From: Paludibacter sp.
Lineage (GTDB): Bacteria > Bacteroidota > Bacteroidia > Bacteroidales > Paludibacteraceae
Direction: 5' to 3'
DNA: 64,000 bases
Assembly: GCA_028710415.1 (NCBI GenBank)
Contig: JAQTUE010000007.1
Span: 62,001 to 126,000, forward strand
The notes beneath the pieces are model-generated. The model worked only from the letters and a program-made list of their open reading frames with translations. It ran no database searches and was not told where the DNA came from. The translations under genes and the position numbers were made by a program. Positions 48,083 through 57,816 of this stretch are shown here, piece by piece. Position 1 is the first letter of the stretch, and the number at the start of each line of letters is the position of its first letter.

Positions 48083-49909
48083 TTAATCCCTGGTTTCTTT
48101 ATCAATGTAACTTACAGGAACATATTCAATATAATCCAAATGGAACTCACCATCTTCCCTTTCAACATTCTTGGCACGGAAATAATGATAATCATAATCC
48201 TGAAAGGTAAAGGTACCTACAATGACGCGTAAGTCATTCTTTGCCTGCCGGAGTGTTGTGCTGTATCCGGAGTTATAAATGGCATTACCGCTCTTCATAT
48301 AGCCCCTGTTTCGCATCATTTTATCATTCTCCAGGCCATTGTCATTTGTTTCAGTATCCGATATCCAACCAACAGTCGGGTCACTGCCATTAATACTCAG
48401 GTTTACCGGAATGCCTACAATCTGATTATCGATAAAAAGTTGGGCAATACCACGCCACGGTACAGCATTGTATCCAAAACGGATTTCATAGGTTCCTGGT
48501 GGAACCGGAGGCAAGCGTAAGGTGAAGTCATACCATCCACGGATACTTATTTCGTCTGCCTGATGATCGTCCCAGCTGTTACTTCCCCACAATATGATTT
48601 TACATGCCGGATTAATCTTTAAATAATCCCCGCAAAAGTCTGGAGCAATAGTCCTGATATCATCCAGGTTCCATCGCAGATTATTGTTGGTCAATTGCGG
48701 AGGAATAGCATACGCATCTATTCGCATTCGTTTATTCAACACATCATTCTCCATTACAGTTGGATCATACACCAATACCTTTGTCAATGTATGAACATAT
48801 CCATTCATCCCATCCAGATTACTTTTGGATTCGTTCACTCCTACAAATGATTCGTTCCTTTGGGTATTGATTTTATTTCCTGCCTTGATTTCAATCAAAC
48901 GCTTGCTTAGCATGGTCTCATAATACTCATGGCGTTGATCCATGGCATACAATGACGTGTTTGGCCCTGAATAAATAAAGGCATTTGTTGACATCTGACG
49001 GTTCAGCATGTGATAGGAAATGAATTTATTGAGAGGATTATTCCTGCTCTTATAATCACTCAGGTCCTGGGAACCGTAATATTGTTTACAATATTCTATC
49101 AGGTCAGCCAGATTATTAATGTTCTGGGCTTTAAACACATCATCTGTTTCGGCAAAAATAGTATACCCCAGTTTTTTTGTGTGAATAACTGCCACACTAT
49201 ATCCTACAACATTTGTCCTGTCAACACCCGGACTAGGATCTTTGTAGGAGTAATCGTAGATCTCTTTCACTGAATCAGCCAGGTTAGTCAGTTCAAAGGC
49301 CTCGGAAAACAACTTAAAATCAGGTTGTTTTTTAATAATGGATTGCAGGTTATCCTCGGAAGGTTCGACAACCTGACCGACAATATGAACCACTCCGTTT
49401 TGAACTTTATTGTCTTTGACTATAATGGGTGCGTTTTTATTCACCAGGATTACCTGGGTACCCAGATTTGAAGTAGAATAAGAGATTACCAGGAAACGGT
49501 CGCTCATATTCGGTGTAGGCAGAGCACCTGCTGCAAAATCAATGGTCAGGTACTCCCTGGTTTCATTTCTGACAATGTGATTATTTACAATGGCTTGTTT
49601 GTCTGCTTTGGTCAGATCCTCATACTTGATATTCTTTTTAGCAAAATACGCATTAAAAGCCGAATCAGTTGGTGCGAAACAGGTAAAATGACCATACACA
49701 GACAACATGTTGTAATTATTCGACTCATTGATGATCCGGTAAAATATCGATAGTTTATCGTTTTTCTTGCAAAATGTCGACACCGTTTCACCTGTAAAAG
49801 TGTAAAAAGAGTTCGTATTGATGACATCAGAATTACAGGATGTCATCAAAGCAAAGGCAGCAAGCAAAATGAAAAAATAATTCTTCACCGGATTGCTTCT
49901 TTTCTTCAT
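48083..49909 (-). CDS. FAS1 (fasciclin) domain surface lipoprotein
   Basis: I choose the ATG at 49909 (608 residues, MKKRSNPVKNYFFILLAAF with lipobox LMTSC, Cys25) over the in-frame ATG at 49939, which would put ten extra residues before the signal peptide. Two FAS1 units are visible, with CFAPTDSAFNAYF near 80 followed by AIVNNHIVRNETREYL, and a more decayed one with IFAETDDVFKA near 248 and NKFISYHML. The last 170 residues form a jelly-roll-like domain (WYDFTLRLPPVPPGTYEIRF, VGIPVNLSING, FHLDYIEYVPV) that resembles a carbohydrate-binding module. It follows SusD pair 2 by 34 bases. Confidence 0.85.
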   Translation of the reverse strand: MKKRSNPVKNYFFILLAAFALMTSCNSDVINTNSFYTFTGETVSTFCKKNDKLSIFYRIINESNNYNMLSVYGHFTCFAPTDSAFNAYFAKKNIKYEDLTKADKQAIVNNHIVRNETREYLTIDFAAGALPTPNMSDRFLVISYSTSNLGTQVILVNKNAPIIVKDNKVQNGVVHIVGQVVEPSEDNLQSIIKKQPDFKLFSEAFELTNLADSVKEIYDYSYKDPSPGVDRTNVVGYSVAVIHTKKLGYTIFAETDDVFKAQNINNLADLIEYCKQYYGSQDLSDYKSRNNPLNKFISYHMLNRQMSTNAFIYSGPNTSLYAMDQRHEYYETMLSKRLIEIKAGNKINTQRNESFVGVNESKSNLDGMNGYVHTLTKVLVYDPTVMENDVLNKRMRIDAYAIPPQLTNNNLRWNLDDIRTIAPDFCGDYLKINPACKIILWGSNSWDDHQADEISIRGWYDFTLRLPPVPPGTYEIRFGYNAVPWRGIAQLFIDNQIVGIPVNLSINGSDPTVGWISDTETNDNGLENDKMMRNRGYMKSGNAIYNSGYSTTLRQAKNDLRVIVGTFTFQDYDYHYFRAKNVEREDGEFHLDYIEYVPVSYIDKETRD

Positions 49910-49943
49910 ATATATGTTTTTAATTTTCATGGCATTCACTGAT

Positions 49944-51506
49944 TTAATTGATATCGGAAGTAGTTTTATAAAAAGGATTCTGAATCAATGAGGGATTTAA
50001 TTTCAACTCATTGGCATTAATAGGCATGTATAATGCATTTATATCACTTAACCGGCTTTGTGTGGTAGCCTGGTCGAGCACAGAGTATTTTTTCATCAGA
50101 TAGGTACTGACAACATTTGTCGGGGTACCTTCCCTGTTAATCCTTCTCAGCAAATCATAATAACGCTTTCCTTCAAAAAGAAATTCCCGTTGCCGTTCGT
50201 CAAAGACCAGGTTCCTCATCAACAGTTGGGTATTATAAGACGGGAATTGTAAAGAACCGGCCCCTAAATCAGGATTTGCCCGGTCAAAGGTCTTCGAAAC
50301 TAAATTAAACGCTTCTTCGAGTTTCGCCTGATCACCCAATTCAACCAAAGCCTCTGCCTTCATGAGATAAATATCCGAAAGCCTGTAAAAAATCCAATTC
50401 TGATTCGATACTAGTTTTTGATAGTCAGTTGCTGACACGGTACCAGTTGTATTTTCATTCCTGACAGCAATGTATTTCATGATTGGGAAAAAAGCTCCGA
50501 CTGAAACAGGAACAAATGCATCTTTCCCCCTTAAATCACTTTTTCCAAACAAAGTTGTTTTATTGATAAAATCGTAAGCAGAAAGTTGATATATATTATA
50601 CCCGGAACGACCACCGAAGAAGGTACTATACATTTCATTAACTACATAATTGCTGATATTTCTACTGTCAAATTGCAGTTCAAAAATGCTTTCTTTCGAA
50701 TTACCATCAACAAACACTTTTTTATTATAGACTGCAGATGTCTCCAAAGCAAGGCCGGTTGTCTGATCATCCAGGATCTTATTGCAATACAAAATACAAT
50801 TGTTATAATCGTTTTTCCAAAGATACATATCAGCGAGAAGTGCCCGGATTGATTTTTGAGTGATTCGCCCTTTGTCGTATTTTATGTTTGCATAGCCTGA
50901 AATCGAACTATTCTCACAATCTTTTAAATCCTGTATCAGGTAATCAATAATTACATCAGGTGATGATTGAGGAGTTTCAAAGGATTGGGCATCACCTGTC
51001 GTTGGTTTTATAACAAAAGGAATATTCCGGAAAGAACGCACTAAGGTAAAATAGCATAATGCACGGATTCCCTTCACCTCTGCCAGATAAGCCTGAAGCT
51101 GTCCTTCCGTGAAATTAGGATCTATACTCCTGACTCCCGGTGCATAATAAATTACATTATTGCAATAATTTATCACTTTATAAAAATCATTCCAGGAAGT
51201 ATAATTATTCGAGGCATTCAATGCTAAATTCATGATATAGGTTAAATCACCCGATGTATTCATTCCTTTAATAACATTATCGGAACGAACTTCCCCCCAG
51301 ACAATTAAACGTTCCATAAAGGATGGTTCATTCATTTGACGATAACAGGCACCAACCATGCTCTGCACATCATTTTCATCTTTCCAATAATCTTCGTGTA
51401 CAGTTTCGGATTGTGGTCGCAGGTCAAACCAGTTTCCACAGGATGGCAAAACAAACGCAAGAATAATCAGGATAATTATTGGACGTATATATATTATTTT
51501 CTTCAT
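49944..51506 (-). CDS. SusD-like glycan-binding lipoprotein (pair 2)
   Basis: The start at 51506 gives 520 residues with a clean signal (MKKIIYIRPIIILIILAFV) and lipobox FVLPSC (Cys23). The longer in-frame start at 51545 would overlap the SusC gene. Typical SusD blocks are DYWKDENDVQSMVGACYRQM, EVRSDNVIKG, VKGIRALCYFTLVRSFRNIPFV (the conserved helix) and RNLVFDERQREFLFEGKRYYDLLRR. All are close to the family consensus, in contrast to the more diverged SusD of pair 1. It binds glycan at the surface and closes SusC pair 2. The gene lies 16 bases after SusC. Confidence 0.96.
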   Translation of the reverse strand: MKKIIYIRPIIILIILAFVLPSCGNWFDLRPQSETVHEDYWKDENDVQSMVGACYRQMNEPSFMERLIVWGEVRSDNVIKGMNTSGDLTYIMNLALNASNNYTSWNDFYKVINYCNNVIYYAPGVRSIDPNFTEGQLQAYLAEVKGIRALCYFTLVRSFRNIPFVIKPTTGDAQSFETPQSSPDVIIDYLIQDLKDCENSSISGYANIKYDKGRITQKSIRALLADMYLWKNDYNNCILYCNKILDDQTTGLALETSAVYNKKVFVDGNSKESIFELQFDSRNISNYVVNEMYSTFFGGRSGYNIYQLSAYDFINKTTLFGKSDLRGKDAFVPVSVGAFFPIMKYIAVRNENTTGTVSATDYQKLVSNQNWIFYRLSDIYLMKAEALVELGDQAKLEEAFNLVSKTFDRANPDLGAGSLQFPSYNTQLLMRNLVFDERQREFLFEGKRYYDLLRRINREGTPTNVVSTYLMKKYSVLDQATTQSRLSDINALYMPINANELKLNPSLIQNPFYKTTSDIN

Positions 51507-51522
51507 ACTATTAGTTTGTTTA

Positions 51523-54500
51523 TTATAGACCGGCAGTGATTCCAAATGTAAAATACTGTGCCCTCGGTGTTTTATTATTATCCGTACTCACGCCAAGTAG
51601 TCCGTAACTTGGATTCATATTTATAGAGACTTCAGGATCAACGCCGGTATACTTTGTAAAAGTAAGTAAATTATTAAGCGTCAGATAAAAATTCAATTGA
51701 CTTAACTTTAATTCTTTCAATACTTTTTTATTGATCTCATAACCAAAAGTCAGATACTTGAAACGTAAGAAAGAACCATCTTCAACATACCTGTCACTTC
51801 CTAAACTATTAAAACCATAATTATACAACGCACGTGGCATCTGGGTAACATCACCATCAATTCTCCAACGCCAGTTAACTGCAACGGATTGATTATTGTT
51901 AGAAAGCATATTCTCAGCATTCATTCTGGCTTTATTTAAAATCATATTTCCATACCGGAAATTGAAAAATGCATTGACCGAGAAGTTTTTATATTTTATT
52001 GTTGTTCCGAATCCACCATTCAGTTTGGGATTACTGTTTCCTAAGTATACAATATCCAACTTATCAATCGTACCATCATGATTAATATCATCATACATGG
52101 CATCACCTCCCCTGAATAAATAACTGGAAGTGGTTCCATAGGCAAAATGCATTGGGAACGTGTTGCCTTTACTGTCGGTTATTACCTGGCCGTCAGAATT
52201 GGTAGCTACCGGACTTGTACCTGCCCGTCCGGGTACATACTGGTCGTATTGATAAACGCCTTTGTAACGAAAGCCATAAATAGATCCCAACGCATTTCCT
52301 TCCTGAAGACGTGATAAATAAGATCCATTTGAATAATCAAAATTGGAGTTATAGGCATTCAGGAATGTTTGCGACAATGAGACAATATCATTAAAATAAT
52401 TTGACAAATTCAAATTGACATCAATGGTCCAATTCTTGGATTTGAATAATTTATTGGTTGACACGTTAAATTCCCAACCTGTATTGTCCATCACACCGGC
52501 ATTAATATAATCCAGTGATGAAAATCCTGATGACCCTGGGATATTCTGGCTTTCAAATAATAAATCCTCGGTGCGTTTTTTATAAAGATCAAAATTTACT
52601 GTACATTTATAATCAAAGACACTCAAATCTACACCAACATTATTCGAAGTTGACTTTTCCCATTTCAAATTTGAGAGCATCACTGAAGTTGGTTTTACTG
52701 TTGAAATGTCAATATAATTATTTCCATAATTACCCCAATCGCCATCATAGCGGCTGAAATATAAATAATCTTTATTCGGAGTGTTACCAACTACACCATA
52801 TCCGGCACGAATACCCAATTCGCTCAACCATGTTTTAGTGGGTTTCATGAAACTTTCATCAGAGAGAATCCATTTGGCGGATACAGCCGGGAAATTACCC
52901 CAACGGTTGTTTGAGCCAAAACGGGTATCAGCATCCCGACGGATTGATAAATCCAGAATATACCTGTCCAGGTGCGTATAATGTATCCTGCCAAGTAATC
53001 CCATCGTACGCCTTTGTCCGGCTCCATTTCTAAACAATTTCTGATTTGCAGTAACTGTAGGATCTGTTATTGCTGTCGAGGATAACCCGTATTCTTCAAA
53101 TTCCTGATTTCTGGAGTCAACTGTTGAAAGTTGCCAGGAGGCATACAACATTAAATTATTTTTATCACCAAGCTTTGGTATCCAGGTCAAATTCTGATCA
53201 GAATAAACCGACATGGATTCAGCATCTTTTAAGTAAGAGTGATTCACTGTTTCATCATCCCAGTTCTTTGATGTTACTTCCCTTGGCAGAAACCTGTTGA
53301 TTGTTTGGTTATCGAGGTCAAAAGATACATACCCATTGTAACGAAAAGTTGTTACATTCGGATCCAGAATATCATACTGCAACCTGAAAGTCGGGATAAT
53401 ACGAAGGTTTTTTTCATTGTTCGTAGCCAGGTTTGCAAGTGCTACCGGATTAAGCAAATCCCGTTGTGATGCATCCAGTGTTGAAGATTGAGGTATCGTA
53501 TAAAATAGATTCGTATTGTTCCCATTCTGGTCTTGTTCGTAAATGGATACATTGGGCATTTTACGGTAAGCCATACTCAACAGGTTATCCGTGTTGTATC
53601 CATCACCAACATCCGAAGCTAAATTTTTATGATTGTTGGTTTGGGTAATGGCAAAATCAGAGGTAAACTTGATACGGTCAGATACCTGATATTCCAGGTT
53701 GGCACGCCCGGTGAGACGTTTCATATCCTGTTTGATAATTGTTCCTGTTTCATCATAATATCCCAACGACATCCGAAAACGCACTTTATCCTGTCCACCT
53801 GAAATTGTCAGATTATGATCGTTCGTGAATCCATATTGGCTGATCGCATCTACCCAATTCGTGTTGTTATTGAAATTCTGATATTCCGAATAAGAAGGAT
53901 CATAATTAAATTCAGGTTTATTGGCATCCTGCTCATTTTGGTATGGATTGAAATAGGCCTGTTTCATCAACATTGTATAATCATTGCCATTCAGCATTTT
54001 TAATCCTGCAGGTTGTTTCTTTCCTGAAATACGATAAGAGTATTGGACACGGGTTGGTCCCTTTATTCCTTTTTTAGTACGAATTGCAATAACCCCGTTA
54101 GCTCCGCGTGATCCCCAAATAGCAGCAGATGCACCATCTTTTAAAACAAGAATTTCTTCAATGTCATCGGGACTGATATTCAGCAAACTGGCAAATTGTT
54201 CCTGATTTGCTGAACTGTAATCAAAGGAAGTGCTGATATTATTTTCAAAAGGAACATCATTCACCACAATCAAGGGTTCTGCATTTGAGTTAATGGAAGA
54301 AGTACCGCGGATACGAAGGGTAGACCCGGAGCCCAGGTTACCTGAATTTCCAACAATGTCCAATCCGGCTATACGACCCTGAAGTGCATCATCAATGGAT
54401 GATACGGATAAACCTTCAAATTCTTTGGTGCTGAGCTTTTGAACGGCTCCTGATATTTCACGTTGCTGGATGTTTAATGTTCCATCAGAATACAATTTTT

Positions 54501-54867
54501 TTGCCTGGATAACAACTTCAGAGATTTCAGTGCTTTCCTCAATTCTTAAATCATATCTGGTTCTTTTACCTATAGGCAATATCACCATTTTATAACCTAC
54601 ATAACTAAATTTAATGGAATTGTTGGCGTTTTTAATCCGAATCGAAAAGTTACCACCAAAGTCGGTAATGCTTGCTGTTACCACCCTGTTATTTTTGTCA
54701 ATTTCAAGAACCTGAACTCCGATTAATACTTCATTCTCACCTGAATATAAATGACCAGTAACCAAAGATTGATTGGAATTTGTCTGACCGAATAGCATAA
54801 CCGGCAAACAAATTAACATAATCATAAATATATATTTTATGTTATTCATATTTATTTCTTTTTTCAA
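51523..54867 (-). CDS. SusC-like TonB-dependent outer-membrane transporter (pair 2)
   Basis: A 1114-residue TonB-dependent oligosaccharide importer. The first codon follows the stop of the upstream FAS1 gene directly; an alternative ATG at 54849 (MNNIKYIFM) also fits a signal peptide. After the signal come the regulatory beta domain (VTGHLYSGENEVLIGVQVLE), a canonical plug with GSGSTLRIRGTSSINSNAEPL and SPDDIEEILVLKDGASAAIWGSRGANG, and the barrel, ending YFTFGITAGL. The DGASAAIWGSRGANG plug box is the standard SusC form. Sequence identity with SusC pair 1 seems low, so the two pairs probably bind different oligosaccharides. Confidence 0.96.
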   Translation of the reverse strand: MKKEINMNNIKYIFMIMLICLPVMLFGQTNSNQSLVTGHLYSGENEVLIGVQVLEIDKNNRVVTASITDFGGNFSIRIKNANNSIKFSYVGYKMVILPIGKRTRYDLRIEESTEISEVVIQAKKLYSDGTLNIQQREISGAVQKLSTKEFEGLSVSSIDDALQGRIAGLDIVGNSGNLGSGSTLRIRGTSSINSNAEPLIVVNDVPFENNISTSFDYSSANQEQFASLLNISPDDIEEILVLKDGASAAIWGSRGANGVIAIRTKKGIKGPTRVQYSYRISGKKQPAGLKMLNGNDYTMLMKQAYFNPYQNEQDANKPEFNYDPSYSEYQNFNNNTNWVDAISQYGFTNDHNLTISGGQDKVRFRMSLGYYDETGTIIKQDMKRLTGRANLEYQVSDRIKFTSDFAITQTNNHKNLASDVGDGYNTDNLLSMAYRKMPNVSIYEQDQNGNNTNLFYTIPQSSTLDASQRDLLNPVALANLATNNEKNLRIIPTFRLQYDILDPNVTTFRYNGYVSFDLDNQTINRFLPREVTSKNWDDETVNHSYLKDAESMSVYSDQNLTWIPKLGDKNNLMLYASWQLSTVDSRNQEFEEYGLSSTAITDPTVTANQKLFRNGAGQRRTMGLLGRIHYTHLDRYILDLSIRRDADTRFGSNNRWGNFPAVSAKWILSDESFMKPTKTWLSELGIRAGYGVVGNTPNKDYLYFSRYDGDWGNYGNNYIDISTVKPTSVMLSNLKWEKSTSNNVGVDLSVFDYKCTVNFDLYKKRTEDLLFESQNIPGSSGFSSLDYINAGVMDNTGWEFNVSTNKLFKSKNWTIDVNLNLSNYFNDIVSLSQTFLNAYNSNFDYSNGSYLSRLQEGNALGSIYGFRYKGVYQYDQYVPGRAGTSPVATNSDGQVITDSKGNTFPMHFAYGTTSSYLFRGGDAMYDDINHDGTIDKLDIVYLGNSNPKLNGGFGTTIKYKNFSVNAFFNFRYGNMILNKARMNAENMLSNNNQSVAVNWRWRIDGDVTQMPRALYNYGFNSLGSDRYVEDGSFLRFKYLTFGYEINKKVLKELKLSQLNFYLTLNNLLTFTKYTGVDPEVSINMNPSYGLLGVSTDNNKTPRAQYFTFGITAGL

Positions 54868-57465
54868 TTATTGAAATTTTAATGCATTATCAATCAAATG
54901 TATCACAGCCCTGGAAGAAGACACAATTTTGGTTGATTTTGTGTAATCCGGGTTATCAACAATGTAATCACGAGCCATTAGATTATATAAACCCTCTGTT
55001 TTAATTACATTTGCTTTGACTGAAGTCAATTCACTCGTAACTTGCAGGTTTGAACCTGAACTATTCAAAATCAACTTATAGAATTTCCCTGCATCATCAC
55101 GGGCGGCAGTTTCGAATCTCAGGCTACCAAATGATTTTCCATTAATAAAAGTTGAATTATCCATAAAGTGATATTTCAAAAACTTCAATAAGTAAATGGT
55201 TTTTGCTTTTTTTAAATCGTAATCAGTTTCATTTGCTATTTGATCCCATGTAAAGAGTTTGCTATCTGTAGCAAAAGCATTATTTAAAGCCTGCTCAGTA
55301 GGTACAAAAACAGTATAGCGAAAATTATTGAATGAGTTAACTACATAGCCTAAACCGGATGAACCGGATGTTTTTTTCAAATTAAAAATGGGTACAATAT
55401 CTTTATCCGTTTGAAAATAGGTAAATACCCGGTCATCGCCCTTTAACAGATTGAAAAAAGCTGTGTACTCACTGTGTTCACCCAAAGCCATAAAGACTGA
55501 TTTAATTGGATCCTGAATTATTTTATCTACAAAATAGGTTCTGCCATTGTCAGAATCATATCGTTTCTTTAGGCCTGTCACAGGATTTGTCACAATTTGG
55601 GCAGGTGCTACAGCTTGTTCAACATCTCCACCTCCTGTTATTTGAGTATTACCACCATTCCCGCTAATCTTCAACGTAGTTCCACTTTTTGTCTGGGCAT
55701 AAAGAGTATTACCATCATCAATATAGCCTGACATGTTATCACCCACTTTCTGCCCCACAACGATATGCATGTCAATGATGTCATTCAGCCGGTTACGAAT
55801 AATAGTCTGATCGGTACTGCTATTGGTGAGTTGACGGGTTTTTAACCCTTTATCGCCTGTGGTAGTAACATTATAAACATCAGCATAAACCATGTTTTTA
55901 TCGGGTATGTACTTGAATGACCAAATCTCACGAAAAGATTTTCCTTTTGCCCAGGAGATAGGGTCCCTGTAATTATCAAATGCTTCATCAGTGGGAACAA
56001 TCAGGTTGTACATATTTTCCATGGATCGTAAGTACAGATAGAATTTAAGGGTAGCATCCTGGATACCCCAGTTCATAATCGTCGTATTGTTACTCGTCAG
56101 GACCGATGCATACACGCATTGATAATCAATTGGAGGATACACGACCGTTGAAACATAAACAGCACCATTGTTTCCTACATATGTTTTTTTGATATTACTC
56201 TGCAAAACATTCAACCTGGCACTCGATTCATCAGTCAAAGTAGGCCAATTATGAGGCAATGAGTTTAAGAAAGATTTCTTTTGATGATTCTTTAAAAATA
56301 ATGCCAGTAACGGAGTCGGTATATTTAACCAACTTCCGTAAGCATCTTTCAAATAAAGTCCTTTATCACTGTTAATATAGTTATTCATGGCCTCATCCGT
56401 GGGAACAAACATGGCACCCATATCCTGTAGTAAAGAACTGGGTGTGTAGGCATTATCGCTTGGATCAAAATACAACAGCCCATAATTCGTGAGGGTTTTC
56501 CCGTTGGCATCCAGGGAATTGGCAGTTGTAAAATAGCGCTTTACAAATATAGAATCGGAAGTTGGGATTGCACGACGTTCAGGAGTTGAACCATCGTAGT
56601 AATTGTGGACATCTTTGGAAATAGTACTTACATAGTAAGGCATGCAAAATTTATTTAACAAACTGTTGAATAAATTTGTTTCACCATTATCCCGAATGAG
56701 TTGGGCCATATTCTTAGCTGGAGTCATTAAATCTTCCAGTACATGAACATACCCATTCTTACATATAATATCTTTCTTTATAACTTTAATTCCGTTTACA
56801 TACACATCTCCGGTTGTATACGACTTGCCTCCGTTTAATATCGAAAAATCGTAATCTGAAATGCCCTGTTTCAACATATTTGAGGGGGTAAAATGGACTA
56901 TCGGAGCAGAAGCTTCATTATCTACCAGATACAAACCTTTTGATGCAAATCGATTCCAGAACGGATTGGAAAATAAGACTTCATCTTTTACGAATGAAAT
57001 GCTATCCAGATAGGTGTTTGCCGTATTGCGACGCATTGCCAGGCCTTCTCCCAGGGTATTCCCTGAAGTAGAAACGTTTGCCAACATATTGGATAAGTAT
57101 GCCATATTGATCATACTTACATTCATAATGTTTCGTTTCTGAGCTGCTGTGAAATCTTCATACCGTTTCACACCATATGAATTGTTTTGAAAAAAGCGTT
57201 CAAATGCATCATCTTTTGCCGGGAACAAAGTTTTGCTTCCGGTTTGAGCTAATACATCTTTATAATTGAGGTCATTGATTAATCTCAAAAAATTATGATA
57301 ATTTCCGTCCTTCTCCATGTAATCATAGATACTGGCTCCCAAAAAGCTTGGTTCTTGTTCATTATAAAGATAGTCCGCTTTACAGGATACCAGGATCGTG
57401 CTGAACAGTATCATCATAATGAATATCAATATGAGCGGCTTTTTATGAATTAAAGTGATTTGCAT
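54868..57465 (-). CDS. Multi-FAS1 (fasciclin) surface lipoprotein, four FAS1 units
   Basis: The first gene of the uptake operon. It encodes 865 residues with signal peptide and lipobox ILVSC (Cys28). Four FAS1 units are marked by their edge motifs: LFPAKDDAFERFF near 78, MFVPTDEAMNNYI near 350, LIVPTDEAFDNY near 487, and VFVPTEQALNNAF near 718. Each has later NH or helix remnants. A serine/glycine/threonine-rich stretch near 600 (GNGGNTQITGGGD) may be a linker. It should be exposed on the outer surface beside SusC pair 2. A role as glycan-binding or adhesion protein is inferred from the operon. The downstream SusC gene starts without any gap. Confidence 0.87.
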   Translation of the reverse strand: MQITLIHKKPLILIFIMMILFSTILVSCKADYLYNEQEPSFLGASIYDYMEKDGNYHNFLRLINDLNYKDVLAQTGSKTLFPAKDDAFERFFQNNSYGVKRYEDFTAAQKRNIMNVSMINMAYLSNMLANVSTSGNTLGEGLAMRRNTANTYLDSISFVKDEVLFSNPFWNRFASKGLYLVDNEASAPIVHFTPSNMLKQGISDYDFSILNGGKSYTTGDVYVNGIKVIKKDIICKNGYVHVLEDLMTPAKNMAQLIRDNGETNLFNSLLNKFCMPYYVSTISKDVHNYYDGSTPERRAIPTSDSIFVKRYFTTANSLDANGKTLTNYGLLYFDPSDNAYTPSSLLQDMGAMFVPTDEAMNNYINSDKGLYLKDAYGSWLNIPTPLLALFLKNHQKKSFLNSLPHNWPTLTDESSARLNVLQSNIKKTYVGNNGAVYVSTVVYPPIDYQCVYASVLTSNNTTIMNWGIQDATLKFYLYLRSMENMYNLIVPTDEAFDNYRDPISWAKGKSFREIWSFKYIPDKNMVYADVYNVTTTGDKGLKTRQLTNSSTDQTIIRNRLNDIIDMHIVVGQKVGDNMSGYIDDGNTLYAQTKSGTTLKISGNGGNTQITGGGDVEQAVAPAQIVTNPVTGLKKRYDSDNGRTYFVDKIIQDPIKSVFMALGEHSEYTAFFNLLKGDDRVFTYFQTDKDIVPIFNLKKTSGSSGLGYVVNSFNNFRYTVFVPTEQALNNAFATDSKLFTWDQIANETDYDLKKAKTIYLLKFLKYHFMDNSTFINGKSFGSLRFETAARDDAGKFYKLILNSSGSNLQVTSELTSVKANVIKTEGLYNLMARDYIVDNPDYTKSTKIVSSSRAVIHLIDNALKFQ

Positions 57466-57762
57466 TGTTGAAATATTAGATTTGTAATCATTTGTTGTTT
57501 TGAATGGGCACAGAATGTTCTGAAACCCTTTCAGTTTTAATAAGTGTTTTATTGATTTATTTGCCGGAGCAAATTATAGTAACTTCAATAATGTATTAAC
57601 CAACATTTGGAGGTGAACTTTGAATGGAAATAAAACCAATCCAGGTTTTTAAAATGCGTTTGAAGTAATTCAAAATTGGACATGTTTTTTTGAAGGGATA
57701 AAATGTTTCTATCCGAAAATATTATTTGAAGATTAGGAATAGATCCTTATTTTTAAATGATA
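57466..57762. promoter_or_regulatory. Upstream region of the uptake operon
   Basis: No gene. CAAATTATA at 57570-57578 reads TATAATTTG on the minus strand, near the TAnnTTTG consensus but with one base more or less between TA and TTTG. A TTG stands 22 bases upstream (57601-57603). It is the best promoter candidate, about 105 bases before the first FAS1 gene. Confidence 0.35.
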
Positions 57763-57807
57763 GTAACTGTAAACGGGTGTTACAAGTAGACTCCCGTTTA
57801 CAATTAC
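57763..57807 (-). terminator. Terminator of the propeller/GH97 operon
   Basis: GTAACTGTAAACGGG at 57763-57777 pairs with CCCGTTTACAATTAC at 57793-57807 with a single G-T type mismatch, over a 15-base loop. It starts 10 bases after the stop of the propeller gene and separates this transcript from the uptake operon. Confidence 0.82.
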
Positions 57808-57816
57808 TTCAATTCA

